DNA from: Numida meleagris
Lineage: Eukaryota; Chordata; Aves; Galliformes; Numididae
DNA: 64,000 bases
Reading direction: 5' to 3'
Assembly (NCBI RefSeq): GCF_002078875.1
Contig: NC_034414.1
Span: 20,920,765 to 20,984,764 of the forward strand
Shown here: one piece after another, positions 39,059 to 51,579 of the stretch
Layout: each line of letters opens with the position of its first letter
Numbering within the stretch: the first letter of the stretch is position 1
Position numbers and translations under genes: made by a program
The notes under the pieces: generated by a model
Told to the model about the DNA's origin: nothing
The model's input: the letters and a program-made list of their open reading frames with translations, nothing else
Databases searched by the model: none

Positions 39059-41436
39059 CATTTGATTATGACATAAAGATTATATTCATGACATCTACAA
39101 TTCTAGAGACTTATTTTACAGTTTCAATACTTAGCATGATCAAGATCTTCTCTCTCTACTTCTAGAAGCACAATATAAAACTTCCTGAAAATATTCCATA
39201 AAAATTTTTTGAAATATTCCTAGGAATATTCTTATCAGTTCCAGAAGTCTGATTTTTCATCTCTACAGTCCAGGTTTTGTCTTCACATTCTTATTAGACC
39301 CTTCTTAACTCTACTCCCACTGAAATAAGTGACATAATATTTCCAGGTGCAATCAGTATTTGAATACAGTGCTTTCATTCAAAGAAAAGAAAAGGAAAGT
39401 TTGTCCTGAATTAAATGTTCATGCACCTATGAATTGCTGTACTGTCATGGGCATTAAATTATAATGAGAACTGGCTCTGTGTATCACTAGAATAAATCCA
39501 AGTGTTTATTCTATAAAATATAAATAAGGAATGAAAATAGCACCAGAATCTTAAAGCATTGAGATTTTAAATGTTAAGTTTGGTAAAGCTAAGTCTACTA
39601 CATACATTGTATTACAGAAAGAAGAATATGAAATGTGCAGTCAACATATAGAAGTAAGTACTGAAGCAGAAAAGCAGGATGCTGCAGCCATGTAAATTAC
39701 AATAGTATGATTTCATGTCTCAGCAATACTAACTGCTAATCTCTGACGATCATAAAATAAACCTCCTATTTAAGAGCAGTAGGAGGGATTAGAAGTACAC
39801 AGCTCACAGTGATGCTGAAATGTTTGAATCTTAACTTCATCAATAGGAAAAAAAAATAAATAAAGAAAATAAAGAAAATTTCAAAATGCTTTGAAAATCT
39901 GAAAATTGCATTTTTAAGATGCAGTGTTGGTCAACTGATGGGCCAAAATCCTAACGATGAAATGCTGAAAGTTTCATTATCAGTGAACTCATGATAAGGA
40001 AAACCTCACAATCTTCTCTTAATCTTTGTTATAGTGTTTCATGGAGTCAAGGATATACATCCATAACAGTGCTATGGATAATCACCACAATCAAAGCAAG
40101 ATGTAACTGCCTTAGTTTTTCAGAAGAAAATTTCAGTTGAAATCTGAGACATACATATTCCTAGTGTCTGAAGAAAGATCATCTTCCTAACTACCTTGCA
40201 TTCTCAGCTTCCTAAAGACTTCTAATAAAAATGAACATTCACCCTTTTGTATTAAATACAAGGTCAGACGGAACAAGTGATTGCAAATGACCATTACTTT
40301 CCTTTCATCAGCCCAATTAAGGATTCCAGCTGTCAGTATCTAATGTTGCTGCACCATTAAAAATAAAAGGACATTCAGATGCACTGATCTGTATCAAAAG
40401 GGTTTTAACAGAAAAAAAAAATAGTAGAAATAATAAAGGACTTGATTTTTCACTCTGTAAAATGGAAATGTAAGAAGGAAGAAAGTTAGAGCACACTCCC
40501 AGTCAGTTATCCAGACATCATTTGATGCAAATAAGTTAATTGTTGCTGCACTCTCCATTACTCTCACCTCTAACCAAGCACCCTGTCTTTGAAAAAAAAA
40601 GTGAAACTGTAAGATAACCAAAGAGCTTGTAAGCTCCACCAAGTCTAATAACTACAAGGAGATACGGAAGGTATTTAGTGGGGGTATACAAGTATTTTTG
40701 AAAACTTGGCTTTTTTTTTTTTTGACACTAAAAAATAAAACAATCTGACCAGTGTAAATGAGGAATAAAAGCCTGTAAGCTCACCCAAATGTACAGAACA
40801 CCACAGAATCAAACAACATAATGATAAAGTATCTTCATATAATAACATTTGATCAATTTTTCATTCATTTCAATTTGGAAGTTTTCCAATCAATCTCAAT
40901 GCGAACTTATTTTTTAAAATCATATCTAGAAAAAATTGTTATTTAACAAGCAGTAATATAATCAGTCTAAAATAGAAACATAATTATCATTTTACTAACA
41001 ACAATTCTTGTCCTTTCTATAACTTCTTTTATTGCTTTAGCTATCGAGTTGTTTTTTTTTAATTTCATTTATTTCTCTATTTATAATCCTTTACAGTTTA
41101 TTTTGCAATTTAACAGAAGAAAGAAAATAACTTTAAAACAGACAATGTTCAACATAAAATTCTGATTTTAAAAAAAAGTTAGAAATGTAGTAACCAACAT
41201 TTAACATTTAAATGTTTAAACAATCCCTTCTTGCATCTGAAAAAAATAAGTATAAGAAAATGGAATAATGAGAATAATCAATAATGTTCCAATACTATAT
41301 ATTAGACAATATGGTAACAGCTAAAACAAATATACATTCTACATTCCATATATTTGCTGTGTTCGATATATTCCTACTACTGTTACAGCCAGATTAGAAA
41401 ATGTTGTTTGTTTCTTTAAAGCTAGTTATATTCTTT
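39059..41436. other. A+T-rich non-coding DNA
   Basis: Nothing is recognised beyond simple sequence: an A-rich AAATAAAG run near 39848-39880 and T/A homopolymers near 40710. Confidence 0.6.
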
Positions 41437-41634
41437 CCTACCTGGACTTGTGCAAGGTGTTTGGCATGGTCCCCCACCACATCCTTATCTCTGCATTGGA
41501 GAGATACAGATTTGAGGGGTGGACTATTCGGTAGAAAATGAATTGATTGGAAGGCTGTAGACAGAGGGTTGTGTTGAATGGCACAGTGTTCAGGTGGAGG
41601 CTAGAGATGAGCAGTGTCCCCCAGGGGTCTGTCT
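41437..41634 (+). mobile_element. CR1 LINE reverse-transcriptase fragment, both ends missing
   Basis: The plus strand encodes the fingers/palm part of CR1 ORF2: [31 protein letters not shown], a stop, LEGCRQRVVLNGTVFRWR and SSVPQGSVL. The family sequence has an aspartate in 'KAFDTVPHHIL'; here it is glycine (VFGMVPHH), so a catalytic-core acidic residue is lost. Two in-frame stops interrupt the frame. It ends exactly after PQGSVL, before the FADD box, and lacks the whole 3' half of the element. Confidence 0.92.
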
Positions 41635-44400
41635 TATCAGTTGTTTTTCATCTCTAAAGGAGCAGCTACACAAGAGGGAGAGTCTGCTTATGTCAGGCAG
41701 TACAGGGGTGTACTCCTATTTCAAGTTCGCAGTAGAGGGATAATGCCTGCAGTAAGTCATGCAAACCTAGAGAGTAGTCTTTTGACCTTTGCTTGGTTTC
41801 TTGACTACCGGATAAGATATTCAGCCTGTTGACTTTTTTCTTAAATGACAGATACAAAGGAAAAAGGTAACTGGTTTTATAACATCTTTGAAAGTCAGGC
41901 TTCTTTCAAGGTCAAATGAGGATAACCAGATTGAAATCACATTTAGATAACAGTCTACAGTTTTTGAAATCATGTTGATGGTATACATATTATTTTTATC
42001 AAAACACTGCATGAAGTATCACACTTACTGCAATGAACTCTGTCTCTTCTGTTAGCAAAACTACTTTTATTGTTGCCATCTCTTAAAGTAAATATAGTTC
42101 TTTCAAAAATACAAATCTGAGGATTTTAGTACAGAAACCTTACAAGCAGGATTTACTTTTCGTATATTTTATTTAGCCATGCAGTCTAAGGCTAAACACT
42201 TCACATCATGTTGCTAAATCATTAAAGACTTGGAAACTCTTCTTATGAAACTATAACACATTATTAGTGATAGTTCAGTAAAATGTATAAAGGCAGTAAA
42301 ATACCACCAAATTAAGAGTTATAAAATGGTAAAGGAAACTACAGAGTTAACATAAATAATTTTTTTGTTATTCTCAGCTTTACTTCAGATGCATGCCACC
42401 TAAAGAATGAAAGATTTCCTGGTTTGGTTGTGTGGTGGTTTACTTTTGAAACACAAACTAATACCTCTTTGGTATGAGAGGCAGCCATTCTAGAAGGAAC
42501 ATGAAAATAAGACTGACATTTGTTGACATCTTGCATTAGATATTTGAATCCAATTATCATCCATCATACAGAATGACAGTTTGAATCAGTATTTTCAAAA
42601 GAGAGACACAGAAAGAGTATATATTTCACTTTGTAGGTTTCTGAAATATAAAAATAAAATCCAAGTAGCAAACATCCACACTTACACTATTTCAGCTCAT
42701 TTTGAAGCATTTTGCACCTTAAAATGCTATGGCAGATGGTTTTATCATTAGGTAAAACTAGGTCCTGCTAACTATTAGTTTTTAAGAATTTCATAATATC
42801 AGTCATGAGCAAACAGACCTTGTTCATAATGCTTCGTCATACTTCTAAGATCTCTATTTAGATTCAGATAATCTAGATTTTTCTTCCATTTTCAAATGAA
42901 GAACATATTCACTTTCCTACACCCCAGACCTTGCTGTAAAGTATGACTACTTTTTTAAGTAGTTTAACCATGCAGTAAGGATGAAAACAGACCTTCATCT
43001 GAACATAGCCTAGAAAAAATGGATTGTAATTAAATCGAATTATCTTGTTATTGACTGACCATACCTTATGAGGCATAACAAAGGCTCTTCTGTAGATAGA
43101 AAGTCCCAAACATCACAGCAGGCTTTTTTGAGGCTGCAATACTTGCATGATGGGGAATGGCCTGCCTATGATCAGCACAGTTCAGAAAACACCAACTCAT
43201 CCTGCCTGATCACAATCTAAAATGACAATGATTTTGATTATCTATTTGGAATAGAAAATACCACCTTTTTTTGTTTTATCCTTAAACAGAAAAAAAGCCA
43301 AAGAATCCAAGATTGTCTCAGATCACAAAGAAAACTTGTTGCAGACTGCAGCTTGAGCCATCCAAGCCTCACAAAACTGCTGGTTCTTCCTTCTACACCA
43401 TCCTACAGTTCCTGACCTCAGCCTGCATCCTTGGTTACAGGAATGACATTCACATTCAGATCAATCGTGCTGTGTGAACACAGACTGCGTACACAGAAAT
43501 AGAAAGCATTCTGCTGTGTAATGGGTAAATCTGGTGTTGTTGCTATTTGGTTTCTTTATTATGTCTACTCAGAAATATACTTTGCTCATGGTTCTCCAGG
43601 CTGGCACATTGCCAGACATACTCAACTGCCATTTCAGTTCTCTTGTTATCTAAGGTGCCGTGGAAAAACTAGTCAACTCTACTATTGTATTCTAATACAA
43701 TGCATTCATTCTTTCCCTTCCATTAAAGACAAATTGACATTAAAAACAGCTTAAATAACACTGGCTGTCTCAGTGGTAGTCTCTCCCCACAATTTCACTC
43801 TGAAACAAAAGCAAAGAAGCAATTGCATGAGGCAGGCACTTCCCTCCTATCCCACACACCAAGTAAAACAAATATTTTTTTCATTAGCAAAGGTTTATTG
43901 TGCTGTAGGTGCCTATTCCTTAGAAGGAAGGAACACTTTCATTTTAATAGTGAACAAGATTTTCCTCATTTAAACACTGAAAAAAGGCAAGAAAAGGATG
44001 TTTTTAAGATTATATTTACAGATTGTTTCAAAATAGTAATTTGTTGGCATAATAATATTTAAATTTGATATCTCTTGCATCAAAATGCATGTTGCTTCTA
44101 CCAAATGCAGAGAAATCGGGATACCCAGTAATACTGAAAATAAAGCCAGACTTAGTTCAGTACTGATACATAAAACCAGTAAATGCTTTTGAAACTTTAA
44201 CGTTTGCTCCCTCTCTTGAGAAATACACTCTACATTGAGAGTGGGACAGAACTAGTACTCAAATACTGGCCGATACATTAGTTGATACACAGACTTTGTA
44301 CCAATGTTCTGTTAAAACATAACTTGCAGTTCCTGTAGCTAACAACATTTTACTAACAAAGCAGGCATAACAATCACTCTTATGACTACTGTGAGATGTA
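41635..44400. other. A+T-rich non-coding DNA
   Basis: Nothing is recognised. The 150 bp after the CR1 fragment are less A+T-rich but match nothing I know. The final TA (44399-44400) is the left target duplication of the next mariner. Confidence 0.6.
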
Positions 44401-44966
44401 TGCAGGTTGCTCTGAAAGTAACGTCTCCTATTTTTTCTATGAAAGCTGCAGTACATATAAAGAGCACAATAACACTATTTGATAGAGCAAATTCTCAGTA
44501 GCAAAACATTATTTTGCAACATAGCCACCATCATTCCGTTCATTTGGGTGTATTAAGTGATCAAAATGCTCTGCATTTTGAGGTGTGACAGCTGCTCATG
44601 GCTGTTTGGAATGTGGCTGTCTTTCACACAGCTGTCACCACGGCTAAAACAGACCACCCACTGCCTCACTGTGCTTGCATCCACCATTCGGTTACCAGAG
44701 ACACTCAGCAAATATTAATGAATGTCAATGGGTGCCATTTCTTCCGCATGGAGAAATTCAGTTTCACATCTTTGCTTAATACACACGTCCATGTTGGACG
44801 CCATTTTGTCAGACTGCTCCTCTGCTGCCATGTGTCATACAGCAACAACATGTAATGGAATGCTGTCAGGAAGGTTCAACCTCTACTGCCACACCGCCAA
44901 CATCCACTTCTGACATTGAGGGACAATATAATAAAATAAGAGGCATTACTTTCAGAGCATCCCTTG
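44401..44966 (-). mobile_element. Mariner (Galluhop-type) internally deleted copy with TA target duplication
   Basis: Terminal inverted repeats pair GTTGCTCTGAAAGTAACGTC on the left with GGCATTACTTTCAGAGCATC on the right. The element is flanked by TA on both sides (44399-44400 and 44967-44968), the signature of mariner insertion. The internal sequence is antiparallel to the 38.5-kb copy, so the element lies on the minus strand. Its transposase N-terminus is broken by several stops, and no catalytic domain is present. It is 566 bp long, the longest of the three copies. Confidence 0.95.
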
Positions 44967-47900
44967 TAAATTGTTAAATCTGTCTAACTGCCAAGTGTAA
45001 TACTGTAGAAAGAAAGCTTATCTGTGAGCAATCTCCAAGCTCTGAGTACAGATACTCTGCCTCATCCAGAAAGAGACTGCGATTTGCAGGCACAGAAAAC
45101 TCTTCACTCAGTTTGAGCTGCAGAGCCCGTATTTCCAAAACTCCACACAAAAGCAAAAAGCTGTATGGTAAGTTAGCAAGGGGAGTTTGGAATGACTGAA
45201 GTCTGCTCTCCATTTTATAGTTGCTGATGTTATAAAAGGACAGAGAAGGGAAACAAAGCATACATACATACGACTGGGAAGAGAATGAAGCAAGAAGAGC
45301 TGAGCCAAATTTGTTGCTGACTTCCTCATTGTTTTATTATGTTCACTTAACATCAATTCTTCTATCATTCTGTAGTAATTGCATGTTTTCTGCTTTGCAA
45401 AAACAAAAACAACAAACAAGCAAAAACATCTAGATGCTGAAAATAACCACTTTGAAACTTGCAAGCTTGCTGGAGAGTCCATTTTTTTTAATAGGATAGG
45501 ATATGATGCACTGGGTTATTGGTTCACATTGTCATCGTTTGAGTAAGGGTCATTGAATTTTAACATTTTTATGGCCTTTTAAAAGTTTACTGTGAGATAA
45601 GCCTAAGTACTCAGTGTACCATCATCAGTCTTATTCTCTGTTATAAAAGGCAAAGATGGGTTGATACTTGCAGCAGGAAGTCCTGTTTGTTGCTACGATT
45701 AAAGAAGTCAATTAATGCAGGCACTTACCTATCAGGGCTAAGGTTTTCTACCAATCTTTTTTCCTGTATTGGTTTTGCTTATTTGTTTGTTTTCCCTAGA
45801 GCATGGGCATGAGTACTAAATCATAGAGCTCTGTGGTATTTCGGAACAAACTCAGATTTTAGAAGCAGAATAATGGCCTGCTCTGACATAGTACTCACTA
45901 AGAGAGAATGCAGACAGATCACACAGGCAATTAAAAGAGCTAAAGAAATGGAATCTGGCTTCTAGCTATGCCTTATGCATAACAGTTTGAAACTGTGGCA
46001 TCCATAAAAATAATCCATATTCTGTTAAAAGGGTTAAGCATTGCTGGGCAGACTAGTTTCATTCCCATCAGAGACTGAATCACCGATCTTCCAGATTATT
46101 ATTAATGTAAAAGAAACAATTATTAAGAATTTCTAATTAGCATAAACTCCAGGCAACATGACCAACTTTCGTTATAGCCAAGACATGAATTTTCAGCCAT
46201 TGAGACAGCATTTTTTGATTTAATCAAATATTTTATCACAGCTGACTGCATGCCTAGCTCCTGTACACCTCTTGTCCCACACTTTTTCTGCTTATACTAT
46301 ATCGTCCCACCATGATTTGTACAGTTCTGTTGAAGCTAATCTTCTCAGCTGTCCAAAAAGACAGTAATCAAAATACCTGGAAATCTATAGCCATATGGTG
46401 TAAGAAAATGTCCAGCTCCATCAATCATCATGAAGCTTTATTTATTAATGGCTTTAATGGGCAAATTCACTTTAACCTAGCAAGATATGCTACTCAACAG
46501 CTACCACCTTCATGCCATTACAGAAAGCAGTATACATGCACACATGCAAGCTCTGTCTGATCTAATGATCAATGTGGTTTATCAAGTGATCCTCTGATTA
46601 AAGCCACAGGATAAGCAAAAGCACGGGGTCATTATTTTTCCAGAAACTGAACCTAAATATTTATTGCTGCTTTTTCCCATCTTTCATGGGGAAGAAGAAT
46701 AGAAAGGAATGAAACTCCTAACTCTAAATTTACTCTTTAACTCTCAGTATGTGCACACTCAGGACAGTACAGGATTCACTGCCTGTAAGAAAGGAGAGCT
46801 ATTTTCCTTAAAAATATTCATTCTCTTGATAAGAAAAAATATAGTACTTATGGACCTGGTTTTGCAGTCTGCTTACATCACTGTAAGTAACCTCAAATCT
46901 TCTGACTGTTATAATTTCTATAGCATTGTATATTCCTGGCCAAATAATCCAGTGGATACTTTTTTAGCACTGTAAAAATGAACCTGATTCAAGAACATAG
47001 AAGCAATAACAAGCTCAGAAGAAGTTTTGTCTTACACATCACCACATTAAAATCAAAAGATTTTATGGGAACTCTGCATTTTCAGATTTTGAAATAGAGA
47101 TTTTCAGTGGAAATAGAAGTGAACAGAAAATGCCTGGCTAATCACCAATGTGCAAATAAAACAGAACAAGTGTCACAGTTTTTGCTGAACAGCTCCTCTA
47201 TCTCTTCCCATTCCACACTCATTTCAGCGGATTAATCCAAATTTAATTGACAGGCGTGGTATCCATCTGGGGAATTGATGTCAAACAGGTAGTTCAATTT
47301 TTCACTTAAATGCTATCCATATCAGATGCATTTTCCTGTACCTCCCCATCAAAAAAATGCCTTCAAAGACCAGTAGTGTTTTTTCGAAAATGGCAGTATT
47401 TATTGGTAGCATGAGACGCTGATGCACTCTGTCCCTCAGGCAGGGACAGCTGAGTTAAAGCCAAAACACTGCCTAAAAATACAGTGTTCCATCGACCAAA
47501 TTCCAATCCTAAAAACAATCAATATAATTTCATTCTTGATATATAATACATTCTCATGTGCAGAAATGGAATAGGAAAGAAAAGGAAGGGAAAAGAAGAA
47601 AAGGGTGGAATATCTCCAGGGTATTCCTGGAGCTACAGCATACGGAAGTGCTGGGTTTGGGCTCGCCATACTTCTGGAAAGCCAATATAGGTAAGTGCCT
47701 TCTGGTGAGGAATTCAACAGAGAGTATTCAGGGTCCAAAGATTCACTGAGCAGCTGAGGAAGCTTTGGGAGTGGTTGATAAAAACACACATTTGGATAAG
47801 AACATGGCAAGTTAGGTAATGTTACTTAACATCATTTGTTAGCCTTTTTTTTTTTCTATTTTCCCTCCTGTAAAAGAAATTACTCAGAATCTGCTCCTGC

Positions 47901-50900
47901 AACATGAACCAATAAGTTAATTACCCCCATCTAATAAGTGTCTTTGGTCTTCACACGTTTTTAAAAAAATCTTTTGGTACCAGCCAGATGTCACCAGTGA
48001 ATGAGAGAATAGACTGTTGTCTAATCACTATTGCTCCATCATTCATGCCTCAGGCAGTAATTGTTGAGTTTAAAAATTCATCAAAATTTTCCATTAGCTA
48101 TATGTGCAATTCACATTCAAAAACTCTTCTCTATGCAATGCCAGTCAGTGTCTTCTTCAGATCTGTAATTGAAATAAGAAATGCACAACAGTACTTGTCA
48201 GATGTTTTTGGTCTCTGCTGGCCAATTCATTTTATCTGAAAATTTATGGCAATGCATTGATGAATATTAATATCACTATTACTATATAAAGGCAGCATGA
48301 TATTGATATTTGGTTAAAAGTTCAAAATAAAAAGGAGGGATGTTCCTTCTCTTTAGTTAATGTCATTTTCACAGTCCTCAATCCCCTTCCACCAAGCTGC
48401 TTTTCAGTAATGTAAATATGGGGTGAGAAGAGGGATGTGGAGCTAATGAAAGGAGATTCAGCCAGATTTTTTCCCTGAGAAGCAGAAAAGAAACATAACG
48501 CATCAAGTTGTTATGGTTCCAGACAATGCAGAGTCATCATTAATCCACATCAACTGCTTTGGATGTGCTGGGGAATAGTTTTAAGCAGATACTGAGAAGA
48601 GCTTCATATTTCAGTTGTCTCCAAAGAAGGTAAATTATCAAAACAAATTTGATAAATGAATAAACAGACATCATCCTAAATTCTTACTGTCATAGGTACT
48701 GTAAGCTGCTGTGTAACCTTTATCTTGAGAAATGTGCAAATGTATCTAAAATCTAACACGCACAGACCCTGCTGTCCCATATTTACACTGAGCATCTTAG
48801 CATCTTAGCTATCCATCTGTACTTTAAAAGGTAATAGCTAGACTACCTTCTATTGAGGCCATACTTTGAAATGAAAGCAGCTGTAGCTGATGAACTGAGT
48901 ATTCCCATCCTACAGATTCATATTTCCATAAAGTTTTATTAACTTGGCTGTACTTGACCGTACTAGCTGCAAAGCTTCTTTTTACTGAGGCACACACAAA
49001 ACAACTGTTATATATCTGCAATACACAAAGACTACATGAAAAGACCTAAAGACAACAGAGAACTTTTATGGGCATCAATATCTGTACGTTACAGTTGGAG
49101 ATCAAATCCATACCAATCTTGCAAGATGCCTATAATTTGTGATAACTGGGTCTTCCAATGCACACATAATAGAAAACAAAAATTTAAGTTATGATGAGTT
49201 CATTAAGTTCAAAGCAATCTCTAGGTATGAACATTATAAATACTCAGCATGGAGAGACAGAAATGTTACTATATATTTATACTTTGGGAAAAAAACACAC
49301 AACAATTCAACAAAATTCTTTCGTCTGTAATTAAATGCAATTTTTATTGCAAGACAAACTTGCATTTCAAACAAGATTTTTATTATTATTATTTTAGACT
49401 AATTATGTCCCTTAGAAACTGATTTTCAACGTATCTTATTTTCACTGACACAGGGTTGCGGGATGATTCTAATCATCTTCACTTACACTGTCACTTCTCA
49501 GGGACCTGCTAGTTCAGCTTCCCATACACTGTCACTATATATTAAAAAAAGAAAGCATCATGCCTTATTAAATGAAATTGCAAACAGAACCTTCATTCCA
49601 AACTGAAATAGAAAGTAATTTTAAAATAATACAAGCTAATAGACTCCTGTGGCTTTTCAAAATCCTTTATGCTTTACGGAATCTAAAGTTAATTATTTTT
49701 ACAGCGACTCAGGCAGAGAGTAACTATGCTTCTTAATTCTCAGGCACAAGAGAATGTTTTAAAAGGTTGCTGGCGACTCCACAAAGGATGACATCTCCAT
49801 TTATGCTTGTCTTAATCAGATTCCTGCCAGATACAATGGTGGGTTCCAGTGTTTTTTTTTTTTTTGTAGCTGGGCCTTCATTGAACAAATATTTCAAGTA
49901 GTAGATAGCATATCAAGACAGGCATTTAAAAAAAGAAAGCAGAAAATCATAAAAAATAACTAAAAAAAATTCCAGAGTTCCTCTTACAAAACATGCTATC
50001 ATAACTGCTTAATTGACAGAAATGACCTTGCTTGAAAATTCTGACACATTAATATGACAAGGAAAATATCCAAGTTTTGATAACTGATAAAATATATATA
50101 TGTTTATAATAGTTTATAATGTTGTCAGCTCCAAAGGACAATTGGTTGTACTTACAGTTAATTGCTCCACTCACTTATCCATCCTTCATAAATTTGCACT
50201 TCCCCACACACATAGCATTTATGAAAGGGATTATGAGATTTGACTGTGTACAGTTGCAAGGGCTGGATTTTGTAACCCATTCACTACGAGGAGTTGTGCT
50301 TTTAACTGCATATGCTAAGTGCAAAATACTTTTGAGCATGCATTAAAACTCCAGGTGAAATAGAATTTATTTGTAAATCCAAAGAATACTACACCTGACG
50401 TCTCAAAAGCATGCAGATACTACTTTCATGCCAATCAAGTTAGTAAAATCTCAGCTAGGAAGGCAAGATTAGGCACAAAACCATGCTCATATATTTAGGT
50501 TCTTTAATTAAGTCAGTACTAATTTTGGTTTATCTAGGGAACTTCATGCTCAGTGGAACGATGTCCTAAGGTAATAATTTTTAGCGAAAGAAATTTCTTT
50601 TCCATCTTGTTCTTGTAGATATTGCCCTATACATTAGAAAGCAAACAAATCACAATAGTCTTCTCTGAGAAGTACTGGGACATTACAAGTTGAGAGCAAT
50701 AAATGCAGCATTTATTTCTCTGCTAGACAGCATTCTGACAATTGTCTTTGCAAGCTTAACTCCAGAAGCCTTTTATTGTCATTGATTGTTTGTTCGTTAA
50801 GCAATGTAAAAATTAAAATTGATTTCAGGAGACAAATACAGAGAGCAATAGACTAACAGTATAATTGGAGCATCTGGGAAAAAAAATAATGTTTTAAAGG

Positions 50901-51254
50901 AAGGGAAGAAGCTGTTTTGCCTCCTCTTTAAGGTTTTTTTTTTTTTCCTTCATACTCAAGAGTTGTTTTTGTTTTTGTCTTATTACATCCCAGAGATAAA
51001 TCACTCCAGAGTTTGTGAAACTTTTTTATTTGCATTATTGCTACAAGAGCTTAGGCCAACACTTTTGTGGTAACAGGCACTTTTGGTGGGATAGTTCAGT
51101 AAACAAGTTGAAACCATGATGAAAGTTTATCTAAACAGAAATTTGGAGTAGAATTTGTGCTTACTTTCCAGTTAGGTGGAACATGACTTTCATACTATTT
51201 TTATGTCTGAAGAGACTTGGATAGACTTCTTATAGAATTTTGGAAGTCACCTAC
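44967..51254. other. A+T-rich non-coding DNA
   Basis: No gene is recognised. The stretch includes an 8-bp perfect stem with a 5-base loop at 47429-47449, the exon-like segment at 47564-47690, a 9-bp tandem duplication near 48793-48810, and a T run near 49852-49865. The last six bases are the left target duplication of the LTR. Confidence 0.55.
47564..47690 (+). other. Exon-like segment, purine-rich, unidentified
   Basis: A TGTGCAG acceptor-like end precedes 47564 and a near-consensus donor, ATAG followed by GTAAGTG, follows 47690. The first ~45 bases are a GAA/GGA-rich purine tract of the kind that serves as a splicing enhancer. One plus frame is open throughout, reading from KWNRKEKEGKRRKGW. 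The polypyrimidine tract is weak and the minus strand is also open (47436-47810). No family is recognised. Confidence 0.15.
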
Positions 51255-51579
51255 TGTCGGTGCTTGGTCCCGTTAGAGAATTCTCAGTCAGTGTGGCATC
51301 AGAATAGCAAATCTTCTTTATTGTGTTTTACATACATCTTATATATCCTTCACTGATAAGCAGTAAATCCACTCACGGTTAACTAGCCTTAAGTTCTTCA
51401 CAACAACATAGATAACAAACAAAGGGTTCCTTAACTGTCCCAGATGTGACCACATTAGCTGTGCATACTAAAGGAGTATTCTGTTGACACTTTAGCCCTG
51501 TCTCCAGACTCCGGAGGCCTCACAGCGATAAGATCTACCAGAGTCTGTTGAGCTCTTTGTTGTTACATCTCCCCCCACA
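51255..51579 (-). mobile_element. Solo LTR of avian alpharetrovirus-like endogenous virus (EAV/ALV type)
   Basis: The 325-bp element reads on the minus strand from TGTGGGGGGAGATG to ACCGACA, so both ends are TG...CA. It is flanked by a perfect 6-bp target duplication, ACCTAC, at 51249-51254 and 51580-51585. On the minus strand a TATA box (ATATATAAG, + 51338-51346) is followed within about 20 bp by AATAAAG (+ 51316-51322), the compressed promoter/poly(A) arrangement of avian alpharetrovirus LTRs. Length and duplication size also fit that group. No viral genes flank it, so it is a solo LTR. The EAV assignment is from layout and memory of the family, not from an alignment. Confidence 0.85.

Noticed and set aside
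45108..45482. 124-codon open frame on -
   Set aside because: Low-complexity hydrophobic stretches and no homology recognised.
47436..47810. 124-codon open frame on -
   Set aside because: It overlaps the exon-like plus segment and is probably open because of the purine-rich tract. No recognisable protein.
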